NCBI GenBank assembly: GCA_949130495.1
Contig: OX422220.1
Span: 123,441,810 to 123,505,809, forward strand
DNA length: 64,000 nt
From: Sambucus nigra
Taxonomy: Eukaryota; Streptophyta; Magnoliopsida; Dipsacales; Adoxaceae
Reading direction: 5' to 3'
The notes below the pieces were generated by a model. That model was not told the DNA's origin. It did no database searches and saw nothing but the letters and a program-made list of their open reading frames with translations. Of this stretch, positions 20,895-32,231 are shown piece by piece. The position numbers were made by a program, and so were the translations under genes. Each line of letters begins with the position of its first letter. Position 1 is the first letter of the stretch.

Positions 20895-21254
20895 GACTCC
20901 TACTTGTATTAATCATATGTTTAGGAAATTGAATCCGTTGTTCCTTTTTTTATAATAGCTTCATTAATTAGTAGTTGAATCCTATCATGTTCTTTATTTA
21001 AATCATGAACATGCTCAACAGTTTTAACATTATAATTAGTACTAAAGGATGACTTCAGAAAAGTAGTTTCATAAATTTCTTTTGTTATAGCTTTGAAAAT
21101 ATTACAATCATTTCAATCTAAATTTACTTCTTCATAAACATGTTCTTCTTCATTTATTATGCATGGGGGGGGGGGGGGGGGGGGGAGGTAAATAAGACCT
21201 AGAGCTAGAACTAGCCAAAGAATTTCATCTAAATGATCTATTCATTTTAAAAGC
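20895..21254 (-). pseudogene. Pararetrovirus polyprotein N-terminus, truncated second copy
   Basis: Near-identical to 6645-7002. The alignment stops at about 20895 (ctcctacttg), so the movement-protein core is missing. A run of 21 G at 21165-21185 has expanded relative to the shorter G-rich tract near 6932-6946 in copy 1. Removing T and its duplication (10,862 bp) puts the two copies only about 3.4 kb apart before T inserted. Confidence 0.55.
21165..21185 (+). repeat. Poly-G tract (21 G)
   Basis: An uninterrupted G run inside the pararetrovirus remnant. The homologous site at 6932-6946 is a shorter interrupted G/A run, so this is either slippage expansion or a sequencing/assembly artefact. 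Confidence 0.9.
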
Positions 21255-22568
21255 TTTTAAAGGAACCTAGTTTGTTCTTATAATTATCATGTTTATTTTC
21301 TTAAAATATTTCAATACTGAAATTTCCCAATATGTATGTTTTTAAACAAAACCAATGTTCTCCAAAAAATTATCGAACTTTTAACTATGCACCAAACCAA
21401 GTTGTGAAAAACTCAATTCTTACTTTAAACCAATTTTAACTTGATTAATCCTAAACATGAATCAAGTGATTAAAGCAAGTAAAGTATAAAATACTCACAA
21501 CGCCGGATGTATGAGGAAAAAACCCAAAACGGGAAAACAAACTCGGACGGCCCAAGCTAGACAATCACTATGAACAATGGTTTTACAAAGAAAGATTAGC
21601 CTTACTCAATGGCTCGATCCCCACGGGTCTTGACATTCCTTCTGATCTTCTACCGTTACTCAATACTACCCACGCAGAAATTATGTCTTCCATGATACCT
21701 GTCCACAACACTCGACTCCACGAATGTCTCGGTGTCGACCGATTGGCTTTGATTCGTCTATAATGTCGAACAAGGAGTCCTTCTCTTTTCTTCACCGCAA
21801 AACCCTGATGTTCAGTGATATAACAAACAAACTTCTTGGTGCAGCAAGATCACGTAAGCATATAAGAATGATAACTCGGATCTTTAAAAACTCTAAGGAT
21901 GTGTTTAATCTTTTAGACCTTAGAAAACATGTGCCAAACTCGTACTGGATGGTATACTATTTTTCCATAATGCACACTTACGAAACCCTGATAGAAACAC
22001 GCTTTAATAATATTTAAATGCCGCCTTGAAAACCTTGTCGTTCAAATAACAATGCCACATCATTCGCACAACATAAGAATCTCGGTCGAACGAGGCTTAT
22101 GTCGTTTGAATGACAGTACGAAGTTTGACCTTTTTTACTTTCTGATTAAAACGTCTCTTTTAAAAGAGATTCAAATTAGTCAAACTTTATTTCGAGTATA
22201 TCAGAATAAAACGCAGTGTAAACACTAAAAACACTTTTAAAAACATTTTAAAATATTTTTCTTTGTAAAAATACATCCTTATCTTATATAAAAACAATTC
22301 TGAGCACCATTAATTATATGCATTCATACCTGAGTGATCTCGGACTGCAATTAACTTTAAGGACGATTAAACTTGCACCAATTTAAACTTCGGCATGATT
22401 AATTCTTTGAAGCACTGCCGCGATGTCTTCAATTTTCTTCAATACATCATAGACCAAGTGAGATCGTGACAAAATAAAAATCTCCCTATGACATATTACA
22501 AACACATTTTTGTTCACGGAATTAAGTCAAAACAACACAGGGACTCAATCGGATATTTATGTCCTAAC
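21255..22568 (-). repeat. Non-coding repeat beside pararetrovirus (copy 2)
   Basis: Homologous to 7003-8285 with about 10% visible differences and an extra ~46 bp near 21297-21342. Homology ends near 22568, after ttatgtcc. A decayed palindrome array is at 22038-22113. Confidence 0.65.
22038..22113. repeat. Decayed phased palindrome array (second copy of 7753-7829)
   Basis: Centres at 22043.5, 22065.5, 22087.5 and 22107.5 (22, 22, 20 bp). All four palindromes carry changes (for example tcgttcaaataa, tcattcgcacaa), mostly at CpG. Confidence 0.75.
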
Positions 22569-22784
22569 AAATACATACCCTATCATACCTATCCGCTCAT
22601 TCCACGCTCTTGGGTCTTATTTGTTTGGATACCGAATTTACTGTTCAGGTAATCTAACAAGTTGGAATGTGAAAACACAATGGGTGTAAGAACTGACTTG
22701 GGACTAATTTGGCTCAAAACAGAACTGGAAATATAGATCAAACACAATAATTGAAAACTTTTCTCTGATAATTTTTTACCTAAC

Positions 22785-24115
22785 ACAAACTAACTAAAAA
22801 ACGACACGACATAAAATCCCTTTTTAATTAACACAACGATGACTCAAATAAAATGTGACATAACATGAAATCATATTTATTCCTAACACAAACATGACCA
22901 GTTAAAATACGATACCATACGAAATCTTATTTTTTTACCTAGCACAAAAATGACCAAATAAAACATGACACGACACAAAATATTTTTTTAAATGAACACT
23001 AACATGAAACGAAACGAAAACTAACTCAAATAAATCGCTACACGACTTCTCTTTTTTTTTTACCTATGACAAACATGACACGCCATGAAATATTTTTTAT
23101 ACCTAACATGGACACGAGACCATTAAAATATGACACGGCCATGGACGGACATAGTTATAGGCCAATTAGGTCGTAGACTAGGTCACCCTAATAATCGGGG
23201 GCTCAAATAAAAAAATATTTATAAAAAGAATTAGAAGAAAAAAATAGAGTTTACCACTTGAAATGGACCCCAAAATAAATGAAACTTTGTCCACTTATAA
23301 AAAATTCCAAAATAAAATATGCCCCAAAATAAATAAAATTTGGTCCACTTACACTTATGGGTCAAAATAAAAAATGAATGATCCAATTATTAAGGGCTAC
23401 TCAATGACTCAAAATAAACTCAAACACTTGCATCATTTTTTATTTTTCCTTTTTAATATATTTAATATTTTACTTATTTAACAAATTTTTAATTTGTCAC
23501 TTGAAAATATACATCCGATCATGAAAAAAGGAAAGCATAAAAATAAATTAAAGAAGAAACAGAAGAAATTAGTAAGGTTACTAAATAAATATTTTAAATA
23601 AAGATACAAGTATAGAAAATGAACATGTAGAAGATTTAGAAAATGAACATGACTATATTTAAAGAATGAATTGTCTTTCAAATTGCAAATTTGAAAAAGG
23701 TTGTACTCGTTAGGTTAAAACACCATCTCATGCGTTTTGCATTTTAATAGGGTCGTACTTGTTATGTTAAAAAAAAGAGCCTGTGTTCTATTACATGAAA
23801 AAAAATATATTTCATGTCGTGTTGTGTAATAACTGAGTCGCATTCGTGTCGAGTGTTGGTTGGATCATATTAGTGTTAGGAAAAAAATATTTTGCATCAT
23901 GTTTTTTTACCCGTTTTTGTATTTTGCAAAAAACAAGATTACCTTGTGGATTGTGTCGTGTTCGTGTTAAGTAAAAAAAATACAATTTCATTTAGTATCG
24001 CATTTTATTTGGGTCGTATTCATGTTAGTTAAAAAAATACACGCCGCATGGTGTCGTGTTTTAATTGGTTCATGTTAGTTAAAAAAAACACTTTCGTGTT
24101 GTATTGTATTTTAAC
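22785..24115. mobile_element. Foldback-like element: inverted arrays of an ACACGACA-type repeat
   Basis: The left arm, about 22785-23140, is 5-6 loose direct repeats of 'acctaacacaaacatgacc...aaaatacgacacgacacgaaat...ttttt'. The right arm, about 23695-24115, is the same text in reverse complement ('gtcgtgtt...aattgggtcatattcatgttagttaaaaaa'). Between them lies ~550 bp of AT-rich sequence without a gene. Long inverted terminal arrays around a short core are the organisation of foldback elements. Exact termini and a target duplication were not found. Confidence 0.55.
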
Positions 24116-24217
24116 AAATATAGTTTTACCCTATATTCTTAACATATATATAATGTGTATATATAACATATAAACATATCATGTATAAATATATTAATAT
24201 AAAATATATATGTATTT

Positions 24218-24380
24218 TGACCCCTGTGGCCCTTAAACTATTTATGCCGATAGCTATAACGTTTTCTCTAACGGAATGGCGGAAGCCGTTGCAATTAAAT
24301 AAGGGTTGAATTGGTTAAATATTTAGTTAAGAACTAAATTGAAGCTGTTTACATAGTTTAGGGGTCATAAGGGTCAATTT
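24218..24380. mobile_element. Possible short inverted-repeat element (MITE-like)
   Basis: TTGACCCCTGTGGCCCTTAAACTA (24 bp, 24218-24241) is matched imperfectly by the reverse complement of the segment ending at 24380 (agtttaggggtcataagggtcaa). The ends are ~160 bp apart. No clear target duplication. Confidence 0.35.
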
Positions 24381-24937
24381 TGAAGTGGTTTAGTAATTTG
24401 AAAAAAACTTAAGGTTAGTTTTGTAAGTGTTAGAAAAAGAGTAAGGAGTGAAAGTTACAAATGTTAAAGAGTGGAGTTATGAAGAAAGGGGTTGAAAACA
24501 TAATCCTTTATTTGTAACCATTTGAGTAGTGTAGGTTGGTAAAATAATTTGAGCCGTTAAAATTAATGAGGGGTTATGATTTGAGAAATTATAAACCGTA
24601 TAATTGAGGTAAAATTCTAGAGGAGTCGTATCCCTAGTTTGGTAGCTTTTTAATCTTCGAAGGATATGGAAGAATCGTAACCTACTTTGGTTAATTATGA
24701 TAAAAATGACTGATGTTAATTAAGTAGAGTAATGGTTTGCATTTGCTTTGAAGTTTTGTTAAGAAGGATCGTTAATTCGTTTAAACTTGTTATTAGGCCA
24801 CTTAATTTATGCCAGTAATTAACCCATTGCGTAAGCAATGATTCTATCCCGAACAAATGTTTAATCGAATGAATTGAATAGCGTGTCTTAATTATCTGCC
24901 ATTGGGTACCTAAATACTGTCTCTCATGCCAAACAAA
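24381..24937. other. AT-rich DNA with no recognised feature
   Basis: No ORF, repeat or domain stands out. It is probably the host sequence into which the hAT element at 24946 inserted. Confidence 0.5.
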
Positions 24938-24945
24938 ATAGCAAG
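24938..24945. other. hAT target site duplication, left (ATAGCAAG)
   Basis: Eight bases identical to 32224-32231. An 8-bp duplication is diagnostic of hAT elements. Confidence 0.93.
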
Positions 24946-25150
24946 TAGGGATGGAAATTATATCTGATCCGCAGGGTTCTCATTTCGACCCGAACCGACT
25001 CTAATTGGGCGATTTTAGGTTTAAAAAATCATTTATTAAACAGGACGGGTTCAGATTTTATCAGAATATGCTCGACCGGCCCCGCCCCGCCCCGTTTAGT
25101 AATTAAATTTACTTTTACATCTTTTTTATACTAACCTAATAACACTCACA

Positions 25151-25152
<2 letters not shown>

Positions 25153-25211
<59 letters not shown>
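25153..25211. repeat. (AT)n microsatellite
   Basis: About 29 AT units inside the hAT left arm. Confidence 0.95.
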
Positions 25212-25215
<4 letters not shown>

Positions 25216-26382
25216 TATGAAACCCTACCTCCCTTAATTTAATTTACCCAAACCCAAAGTCGGCCACCTACTCTCGCTCTTGCCTCTCAACCAAAGAAAA
25301 ACTCTCAACCTATTTCTCTCTCTCAATCAAACCCGACCACTCTGTACTCTCAAATCCCCATAGCATTGACAGAGAGGATAGCAGAGGAAGGGGCACCGAT
25401 GGACAACAACTCTCAAATCCTCACAAAGTTTTCTCTGGTTTGTTGTTCATTTTCAAAGCCGAGCACTCTACTTTCTCTCTCTGGTTCATTGTTCATTTTT
25501 GACTAACGGACCATTATTTATATACACTTTATCTTCTTATTTTTTATGTTGTAAACTATTCAAAGATGATGGTTCATTAATTTGGGACTAACAAAGGTTT
25601 TTGACTAGATTTTTAGATCTCTGTTTCACTGATTTTTAGATCCTTGTTGCACTTGTTTTTTTAGATCGTTTAGATCCTAGTTGCACTGATTTTTTTTAGT
25701 AAATAGAAAAAATCTATATTGATTTGTTTCTCAACCAATACTGATATAAAATGGATTTTTTGTGATTCTGAGAGGTACTCCTTTTGTTTCTCAAGGCGAT
25801 TTACTCCTTGTGTTGGTTCAAACATGTCTGCTCTGGTTTATTGATCATTTATTATGTTGTTGGTTGCCAGTTATTTTTGGAATGTTTATTTTGACAACTT
25901 CAGTTTTTCGTTGATCATTTCTTTTGTTTGTATATGATAAAATCTATACGGATTTATATGACAGTTAATATTATTTGGTTTTAATTGGATAAAATCTGAG
26001 ATTTTTTTTTGTTTTTTTTTTCTTATTTCTCCTATGAAATTTGTTACTTTTTTAAATATGTTCTAAAAATGTTTATTTTTTTCCAGGTTTGAGTTGATGA
26101 TAAGGAGGAGTTTGCAAAATGGTGATAGTCACGAGTTATTTCAGACTTGTTGTGTAATAATAAATGTAATTTGAGACTTGTTATGTAATAATTGATGTAC
26201 TTCGGGATTTATTTTGTAACTCATGTTGTTTGAGACTTATCATGTTGAAGTTGATGTTGTGATATTTAGACTTAGAAGTTGATGTAGGTATTCTGACTTA
26301 AAAGTTAATTATTTGCTTAAAAGTCACTATTTTATTTGTTATATAATAAATTGAGTTTAAAAAAATGCAGGTTTTAACCCAA

Positions 26383-26387
26383 GGGGC
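26383..26387. other. Target site duplication of solo LTR B, left (GGGGC)
   Basis: GGGGC directly before TGTGACAACCC; the same five bases follow the LTR at 32023-32027. Confidence 0.9.
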
Positions 26388-27281
26388 TGTGACAACCCGG
26401 TATTCGAAATAAGGGGTGGCCAGCCCGATACTCCAAAAATACAGGAATCATTGATGGAATCATCCTCAGCATCGTGACAACATAAAGAGTATACGAGATA
26501 ACCACTCAATAATTCAGACAACGGCTTGTCAAAAATTTTGTTTTATAATTTAAAGAAAGCATTTTAAACAACCCATACATGAAAAAGAAAGTGGAAACCC
26601 AAAAAACAATATACATTAATAACAAGTGTACAGTAAGAGAACCGACTAAAATATTAGTCAACAGAGTTTCATACAACGTACTACAAGTTCAATCAATTAC
26701 ATATTACATTCATTATACATTTACAAAAGTTGGGCCACATGCCCGAATAAGAACCCGAACATAACTAGAAAACAACAAAGGAGGCGTCTATACAATATCC
26801 CGTGAAATCCGCAAAATGTCACAGCTCGTCAAAAGACACTGGGACTGGAAGTTCATTACGGGCGACCATGCAGTGGAGCACCTGAACGGATATGATATAT
26901 ATATACACAACAAGAAAGAAGAACCGGTAAGAGCCCGATTTTATGTGATCACCAGATAAATGACAAGTATGACAATGATGAACAGAAAAGCATGGATGAT
27001 AAAGATAATATTCTAGCATGGTAACAAAGATAAATTAAGACAATTTAATGATTATAAGGGAAGAATAGATTATATATGCAGTTAAGAATACTTATCAATC
27101 GTTTTCATCTTTCATCCTTTTCATTTTATCTCCTTTCCATTCCTTATCAAGAATACTATTATTATCATGTGCTCTTTATGGCACGTATTTCAGTTGTATG
27201 CTCTTTATGGCATATACTTTGATCTTTATGGCATTCATGTTCCATCGAGTCCAACTCGATAATTAGAATAGTTATAAGTAT

Positions 27282-27286
27282 ATATA
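27282..27286. other. Target site duplication of solo LTR S, left (ATATA)
   Basis: ATATA precedes TGTAATACC; ATATA again follows at 30209-30213. The site is in an AT-rich run, so the exact border is slightly uncertain. Confidence 0.8.
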
Positions 27287-30208
27287 TGTAATACCCCGTA
27301 TTTTTGTGATATCTATTTTTGGGATTAATTAAATTATATGTGAATTAATTTGGGAATTAATCCGGATAAAATACTAATGATATGTGAGTTGGTATTTGAT
27401 TATAATGTGTATATATGACTATATATGAATATTGAACTATGAAACTTGTCGTGAGATTGAAATACGGCAATTTGGAAATTTTGTTGAGACGCGTGTGACA
27501 GTCGCGTCAGGAATATTATTATTTAATTAAAAATTGAATTTTAATTCTATTAACCGTATGGTCATTTTGAGTGCGCCAACGCGTCCGGAAGGGTCGAAAT
27601 AGTCAGAAAACACTAGCCAGGGGTTTGGTTTGGATCCCGGGGCATTTTTAGGCCATACCGGCAACGTAAAAGGGTAGTTTGGTAATTTTAGATTTTTGGG
27701 AATTAAAACCAACGAAAATTAGGAAATAAAAATCTGATTTGGTAATTACCCACTAAACCCACTAACTACACCTTATGACCTAATGGGCTACGGGGGTTAT
27801 TAGAATTAGTTCCAAGAGTTTCCTAAGGCAAACCCTAGCCACCATTGTCACCTTGGAGAAGAAGAGCTTGTAGAGAGAAAAGAGAGGAGAAATTCTGCAG
27901 AGAGAGAGAGAGAGAAATTCATCAATTCAACATCAAAATCAGAGAAAGACATAAGGCAAGTGGTTTAATTTCGTTAATTGCATTGAATATTTTCTCCATG
28001 CTTAGACATTTCTGAAATTTCATTGTTGTTGGGAGATTAATAAAAACCCATTTAAATTGGAATTGGAACTTACATTTTGATGAGGAATTGCATGTAGAAT
28101 TGTATTTAGGTGATTATTCTGATGATAATATACCTGGTATGAAACAAAAACGGATTTAATTATGCCCATTGGTGACTTTAAAATTTTAGGGTTCATGTTC
28201 ATGGGATTTGGGGATAAATGAGGGGAATTGATGATTTGATGATGTTTAGGAAGATTTGGACCTATATAATTGTTTAAGTATGACCTACGAATGTTTGGTA
28301 TGGATTAGAAACCTTAAAATTATGTTGGGACAATTTTTATGTGGGATTAGATGTGAAGAAAATATGGAAAAACGAAAAAGGGAAATATGGGCTCGAAACT
28401 GGTCTCTCGTTAGAAGACCTACCCAGGTCGTTCGAACGAGCTTCTAACGAGTTGACCTTTGACTTCTAACGAGGGTGATGTTCGTTCGACACCTGTCGTT
28501 CGAACGAGATCTCGTTATAAAGCCCACTTCGTTCGAACGAACTCTCGTTCGAACAGCATTGTTCGAACGAGACTTCTAACGAGCGGACAGTTTAGGCTTT
28601 TTGGCCTATTTTGATTTCGCGTGTCCCGTAACCTTGTTCAAATGTAGAGATAACATTTCCTTGATGATTAGTTGATATATTTGGGATATTTGGGATATAA
28701 TGAGGAGTAAAACATAGGAGTGTGATTTGAACCAAATGGAAATTATGGATTAGGACGTGCGTGTCTATTACGGTGTGGGAATAATTGACAGCTTGAATAA
28801 TTATATTAACCGGGGATATGTATATCGTGTAACATTATAAGTTGGTATGAGAATTAGAAGTGTACCACAAATAAATTATGGTGATTACTAAGATGTGTGC
28901 ATACTTAGTATATGTATATGATTTTATGTGTATGACATACCTACCATACTTGCTATCACGGGAGGTTTGCGTTCGCTTAGGGCCATCTATCCTTGTGTTG
29001 CCTACGGGCGGGATTTAGATTGGTACCTCGAGAACATAGGTCAAAGAAGGACTTATTGGGTTGTTAGTAAGTCTGCTGATCGTGGGAGCGTAGGTATGTG
29101 CGTGACCCATGTGATGTGATTGTGTTCGCCTCCATTGTTTGTGATTGTTGTTATCTGAGAACGATTCCTGAGAGATTCGGAATGCGTGATCCTTATGTAC
29201 GTGATGTACCGGGATTGATAGCAGAGTATGTGTGCACCGCAGCTTAGTCTCGGGGTGCTTGTACTGTATATTTATGACGTGAATAATATACACTTAATTA
29301 ATAGGAACTTTCATGTGGTATTGTGTGTATAATTACGGAAACGCTTTGAGAAAATATAAAGGGATAACATGTAATGAATTGTATTGCTTAATTGAGAATC
29401 CGAGTTTAAGTAAAGTCCCTATTTAATTGATAACGTAGAATGTATAATGGGAACCGAGTAGAAAGGTTAGAACTCCTGTCAGTATAGTTAGATGTAATTA
29501 TCACTTAGTTGGGTGCTATACGTTAGGAGTGCACAATTAGTCGAAAGGTGAGTATTTCATGTGAGTGCACGTCCTAACATGTATTTTGTATTCGTTGTTT
29601 TAATGTTATTAAAGCACTTGCTATTTTTAAATACTCTCCACTTTCGGGCTCTGACCCGTTTGCTTTCAAATCTACTTTTTGTAAAAACCATTTTAGGTGC
29701 CCAGCCACAAGGACACCATGCTTAGGATTCTCATTCAGGTGACGAGCTGTAGCTGTTTGTGGAAGTTACAGGACTTTGCTAATAGACGCTTCATTTGTCT
29801 TGACTCTATATTCAGTACTCATCAATTGTAGGGCATGTCGCCCATTTCTATTAGAGATATTTCATATTTCAGATATTTAGACTTTTTGGCATGTAATTAA
29901 TTCAGGATACTTTGTTTTATTCATTTCAGTTGTGGGATTGTTGTGAGGAGTTTTCCTCCGGACTTATTATCATTTGTTGATTATTCCATGGTTTAGTTAT
30001 GGTGAATGGTTATGTTACTCTTTCATTATCCTTTACTGTATGTTAATCAGACGTAAATTAAAATTTGACATCTACCTTTTTAAATACTAGGTGGTAGTAA
30101 TCATTAAAATGTTTTCGTCAGTGATGCTATTAACTGAACCAACTTGGCATTTTATATTAATTTAATAAAGGAGTAGCTACCCGGTATTTAATTAGTCGAG
30201 GTGTCATA
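27287..30208 (+). repeat. Solo LTR S (chromovirus, T-related), 2922 bp
   Basis: Starts TGTAATACCCCG and ends GAGGTGTCATA, where the expected CA end has become TA. It is flanked by ATATA on both sides and has no internal domain. Landmarks shared with the T and E LTRs include the GTGCGCCAACGCGTCCGGAAGGG block near 27570, the GA-rich leader near 27850-27915 and the CGGGCTCTGACCCG block near 29645. It interrupts LTR B. Confidence 0.9.
28406..28572. repeat. Palindrome array in LTR S with nested hairpins
   Basis: Five TCGTTCGAACGA or near copies are centred at 28433.5, 28502.5, 28534.5, 28550.5 and 28564.5. The first sits inside a perfect 11-bp inverted repeat CTCGTTAGAAG (28406-28416) / CTTCTAACGAG (28441-28451), along with a GACCT-accc-AGGTC hairpin. 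The array is 1.1 kb from the LTR 5' end. Confidence 0.85.
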
Positions 30209-30213
30209 ATATA
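30209..30213. other. Target site duplication of solo LTR S, right (ATATA)
   Basis: Matches 27282-27286. Confidence 0.8.
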
Positions 30214-30802
30214 TGTAACGATTCTAAGACTGCCCGTTCGAGTTTTCCCACTGTGCGCCCCCTAAATAACCATCATCTTCAAGGGCCTATCAAAAGACAA
30301 CCTGGGATCCTATCGAAACGTCGGGAAGCGGCCATATGCCTGCGGGGTAGTCAAGACCACACCTGGAATCTCCTACCCATTGCAGAAAATATAAAACAAG
30401 CGCTCATATGGCCTAGGACTATATCCACCCTTCATTCATTAGCCAGGGGGCTTCACCTCACGCACGGACTTCCCTTAAGATGGTATTTAGAGAGGTGTGC
30501 ATCATCCATTTTATTAATTTTCATTTCATGATTTAGTAAATTATCATTTACTTTATCCATTTTACATTTTATCAAATGCATTAAGGTTATCCGGAACTAT
30601 ACATATTTCGTATCAGCATAACAACCTCAATAAATAGTTTGACTCCCCAAATTATTTTCCAAAGCCTCCTTTTTGGCTTCATAATAGACCATCAAGTCAA
30701 ACCTAGCTCACAATCACACCTAAAGTCTCCAAATTTGACTCTAAGATCTCCTATATTATTATAAAACGATACGAGAGAAGTAATGGCTGAACATTACTTT
30801 AA

Positions 30803-30823
30803 CCCCCCCCCCCCCCCCCCCCC
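30803..30823. repeat. Poly-C tract (21 C)
   Basis: A 21-base C run in LTR B where LTR A has only a short 'ccccctt' stretch near 1695. Confidence 0.9.
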
Positions 30824-30980
30824 AAATGAACCCTAGATGAACCCCTTCGAGTCCAGGGTGTCGACCAAACTCAACTAATACTCTAAGACCCTATATTTAC
30901 TTCATTTAAGAAGGTCCTTAAGTCCCTATGAAAAGAAAAGATTTGAAAAATGAAAATAAAATTTTAGGGAAGAAAACAGG

Positions 30981-31187
30981 GGACCGATCGATCGGTCCCA
31001 AGACCGCGGTCGACCGCGTCTCAAGATTTTGCCTAGGAAGAAAAGTAGAAAGTTCACTTCGGCAGGGCCGGTCGACCGGTCAGGGGACTGCGGTCGATCG
31101 TGCCATAAATTTTATGCCTTTGAAAGAAAGTAGTATGCACTCTCCCGAAGGCCCGGTCGACCGGTCTGAGAACCGCAGTCGACCGGT
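30981..31187. repeat. Phased palindrome array in LTR B (GGTCGACC core)
   Basis: Six palindromes in three pairs: GGACCGATCGATCGGTCC, CGCGGTCGACCGCG, CCGGTCGACCGG, a cggtcgatcg variant, CCGGTCGACCGG and a cagtcgaccggt variant. Centres are at 30989.5, 31011.5, 31073.5, 31095.5, 31158.5 and 31180.5. Within-pair spacing is always 22 bp and between-pair spacing 62-63 bp. The position is the same as the array of LTR A, but the palindrome is different. Confidence 0.9.
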
Positions 31188-32022
31188 CTTCGCAGACCTA
31201 GACCAAACCAAATCTTCCTAGTTCAAGCTAATCCTAAATCCAACTCATTTATTACCACCAACATAACATAAATGCTACTAACTACTACCACAAATCTCAT
31301 CAAACATCCAAATCATTCTTGAATATATCAAAACCCACGAATACAAAAAGAAAACCCTAAAATAGCTAAACCATGATCAATACATCATTATCATAACAAA
31401 TCATTTATCTTAAACCACATATAGCAAGTAGAAAACATGCCTCAATCCAGCAAATGTAGATTTTCCTTGTGTAGAAGCAAGAATCTCTCCTAAATCTTCA
31501 ATCTCTTCTACTTTCTCTACACTTTCTCTTCCTCTCTCAAGCTCTCTCTAGGTATAGGAAATGAAATTAGGGAAATAGAAGACTTAGTAAGACAAATTCA
31601 TGGCATTAGTCAAAATCCCAACTTAATTGACCAATATTGTGATAAAATAACACGCAGCTGCATTTTTTTAAGGTATAACCAGTCAAAAGTGCCAAAAACC
31701 TCTAAATACAATATGGCACATAATTTGACTATCTCACACGTTCCGGAATCAACTACAGCCTCCAAATTATCATTTGGAAAGTTTATAATTCATTTTAAGT
31801 TCTAATCTCATTACTAAGCCAAATATCATTTTAATTCATACGATATTATGAAACATAACCTGGCAATATTCACCTATGGTTACATTACATATGCAAACTC
31901 ATAGTGAATTTTAACTTTTCTTCATTAAGTTAATACTCAATTCATATCCCAACATTTTATATCTAATTACCGTACCTAGTAAATAAGTATAAAATATGTT
32001 CTCATAAGCGAGGGTTATTACA

Positions 32023-32027
32023 GGGGC
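32023..32027. other. Target site duplication of solo LTR B, right (GGGGC)
   Basis: Matches 26383-26387. Confidence 0.9.
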
Positions 32028-32160
32028 GGGGCGGGTTCTGACCCATATAATTCAAGTGGGGCGGGGAGGGGCGGGTTCGGGTTTAAGTAGGTTATACTTA
32101 AACGGGTTCGGGGTTTAAAAAGGCAACTCGTCGAGGGGCGGGTTAATTTTATTTTTTGGC

Positions 32161-32180
32161 GGGGGGGGGGGGGGGGGGGG
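32161..32180. repeat. Poly-G tract (20 G) in hAT right arm
   Basis: Uninterrupted G run within the GC-rich subterminal region; length may be unreliable. Confidence 0.85.
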
Positions 32181-32223
32181 TTGGATTTTGACACCCCCCA
32201 TACCCGACCTGTTTCCATCCCTA

Positions 32224-32231
32224 ATAGCAAG
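32224..32231. other. hAT target site duplication, right (ATAGCAAG)
   Basis: Matches 24938-24945. Confidence 0.93.

Larger units (their letters stand above)
26388..32022 (-). repeat. Solo LTR B (A-type chromovirus), interrupted by solo LTR S
   Basis: Ends TGTGACAACCC (26388) and GGGTTATTACA (32022), with TSD GGGGC on both sides and no internal region, so it is a solo LTR left by LTR-LTR recombination. Excluding the S insertion and its duplication (2927 bp) it is 2708 bp, against 2736 for LTR A, and aligns with A throughout except in the palindrome array. The reading restarts at 30214 exactly where S leaves it (atatgtaacgattctaagactg, as in A near 1100-1120). Confidence 0.9.
24946..32223. mobile_element. 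Non-autonomous hAT element (Ac-like ends) carrying nested LTR insertions
   Basis: Perfect 12-bp terminal inverted repeats TAGGGATGGAAA / TTTCCATCCCTA at 24946-24957 and 32212-32223, flanked by the 8-bp duplication ATAGCAAG. The ends resemble those of maize Ac. Both subterminal regions are rich in CCCGAACCCG/GGGGCGGG words, typical of plant hATs. Removing the nested LTRs leaves about 1.64 kb with no transposase frame. A 5'-UTR-like CT-rich stretch at 25260-25400 and an intron-like stretch to ~26085 suggest a deletion derivative of a larger element. Confidence 0.9.

Noticed and set aside
30253..30531. 92-codon plus ORF, similar to 988-1242
   Set aside because: Lies in LTR B and matches LTR A non-coding text; antisense to the LTR.
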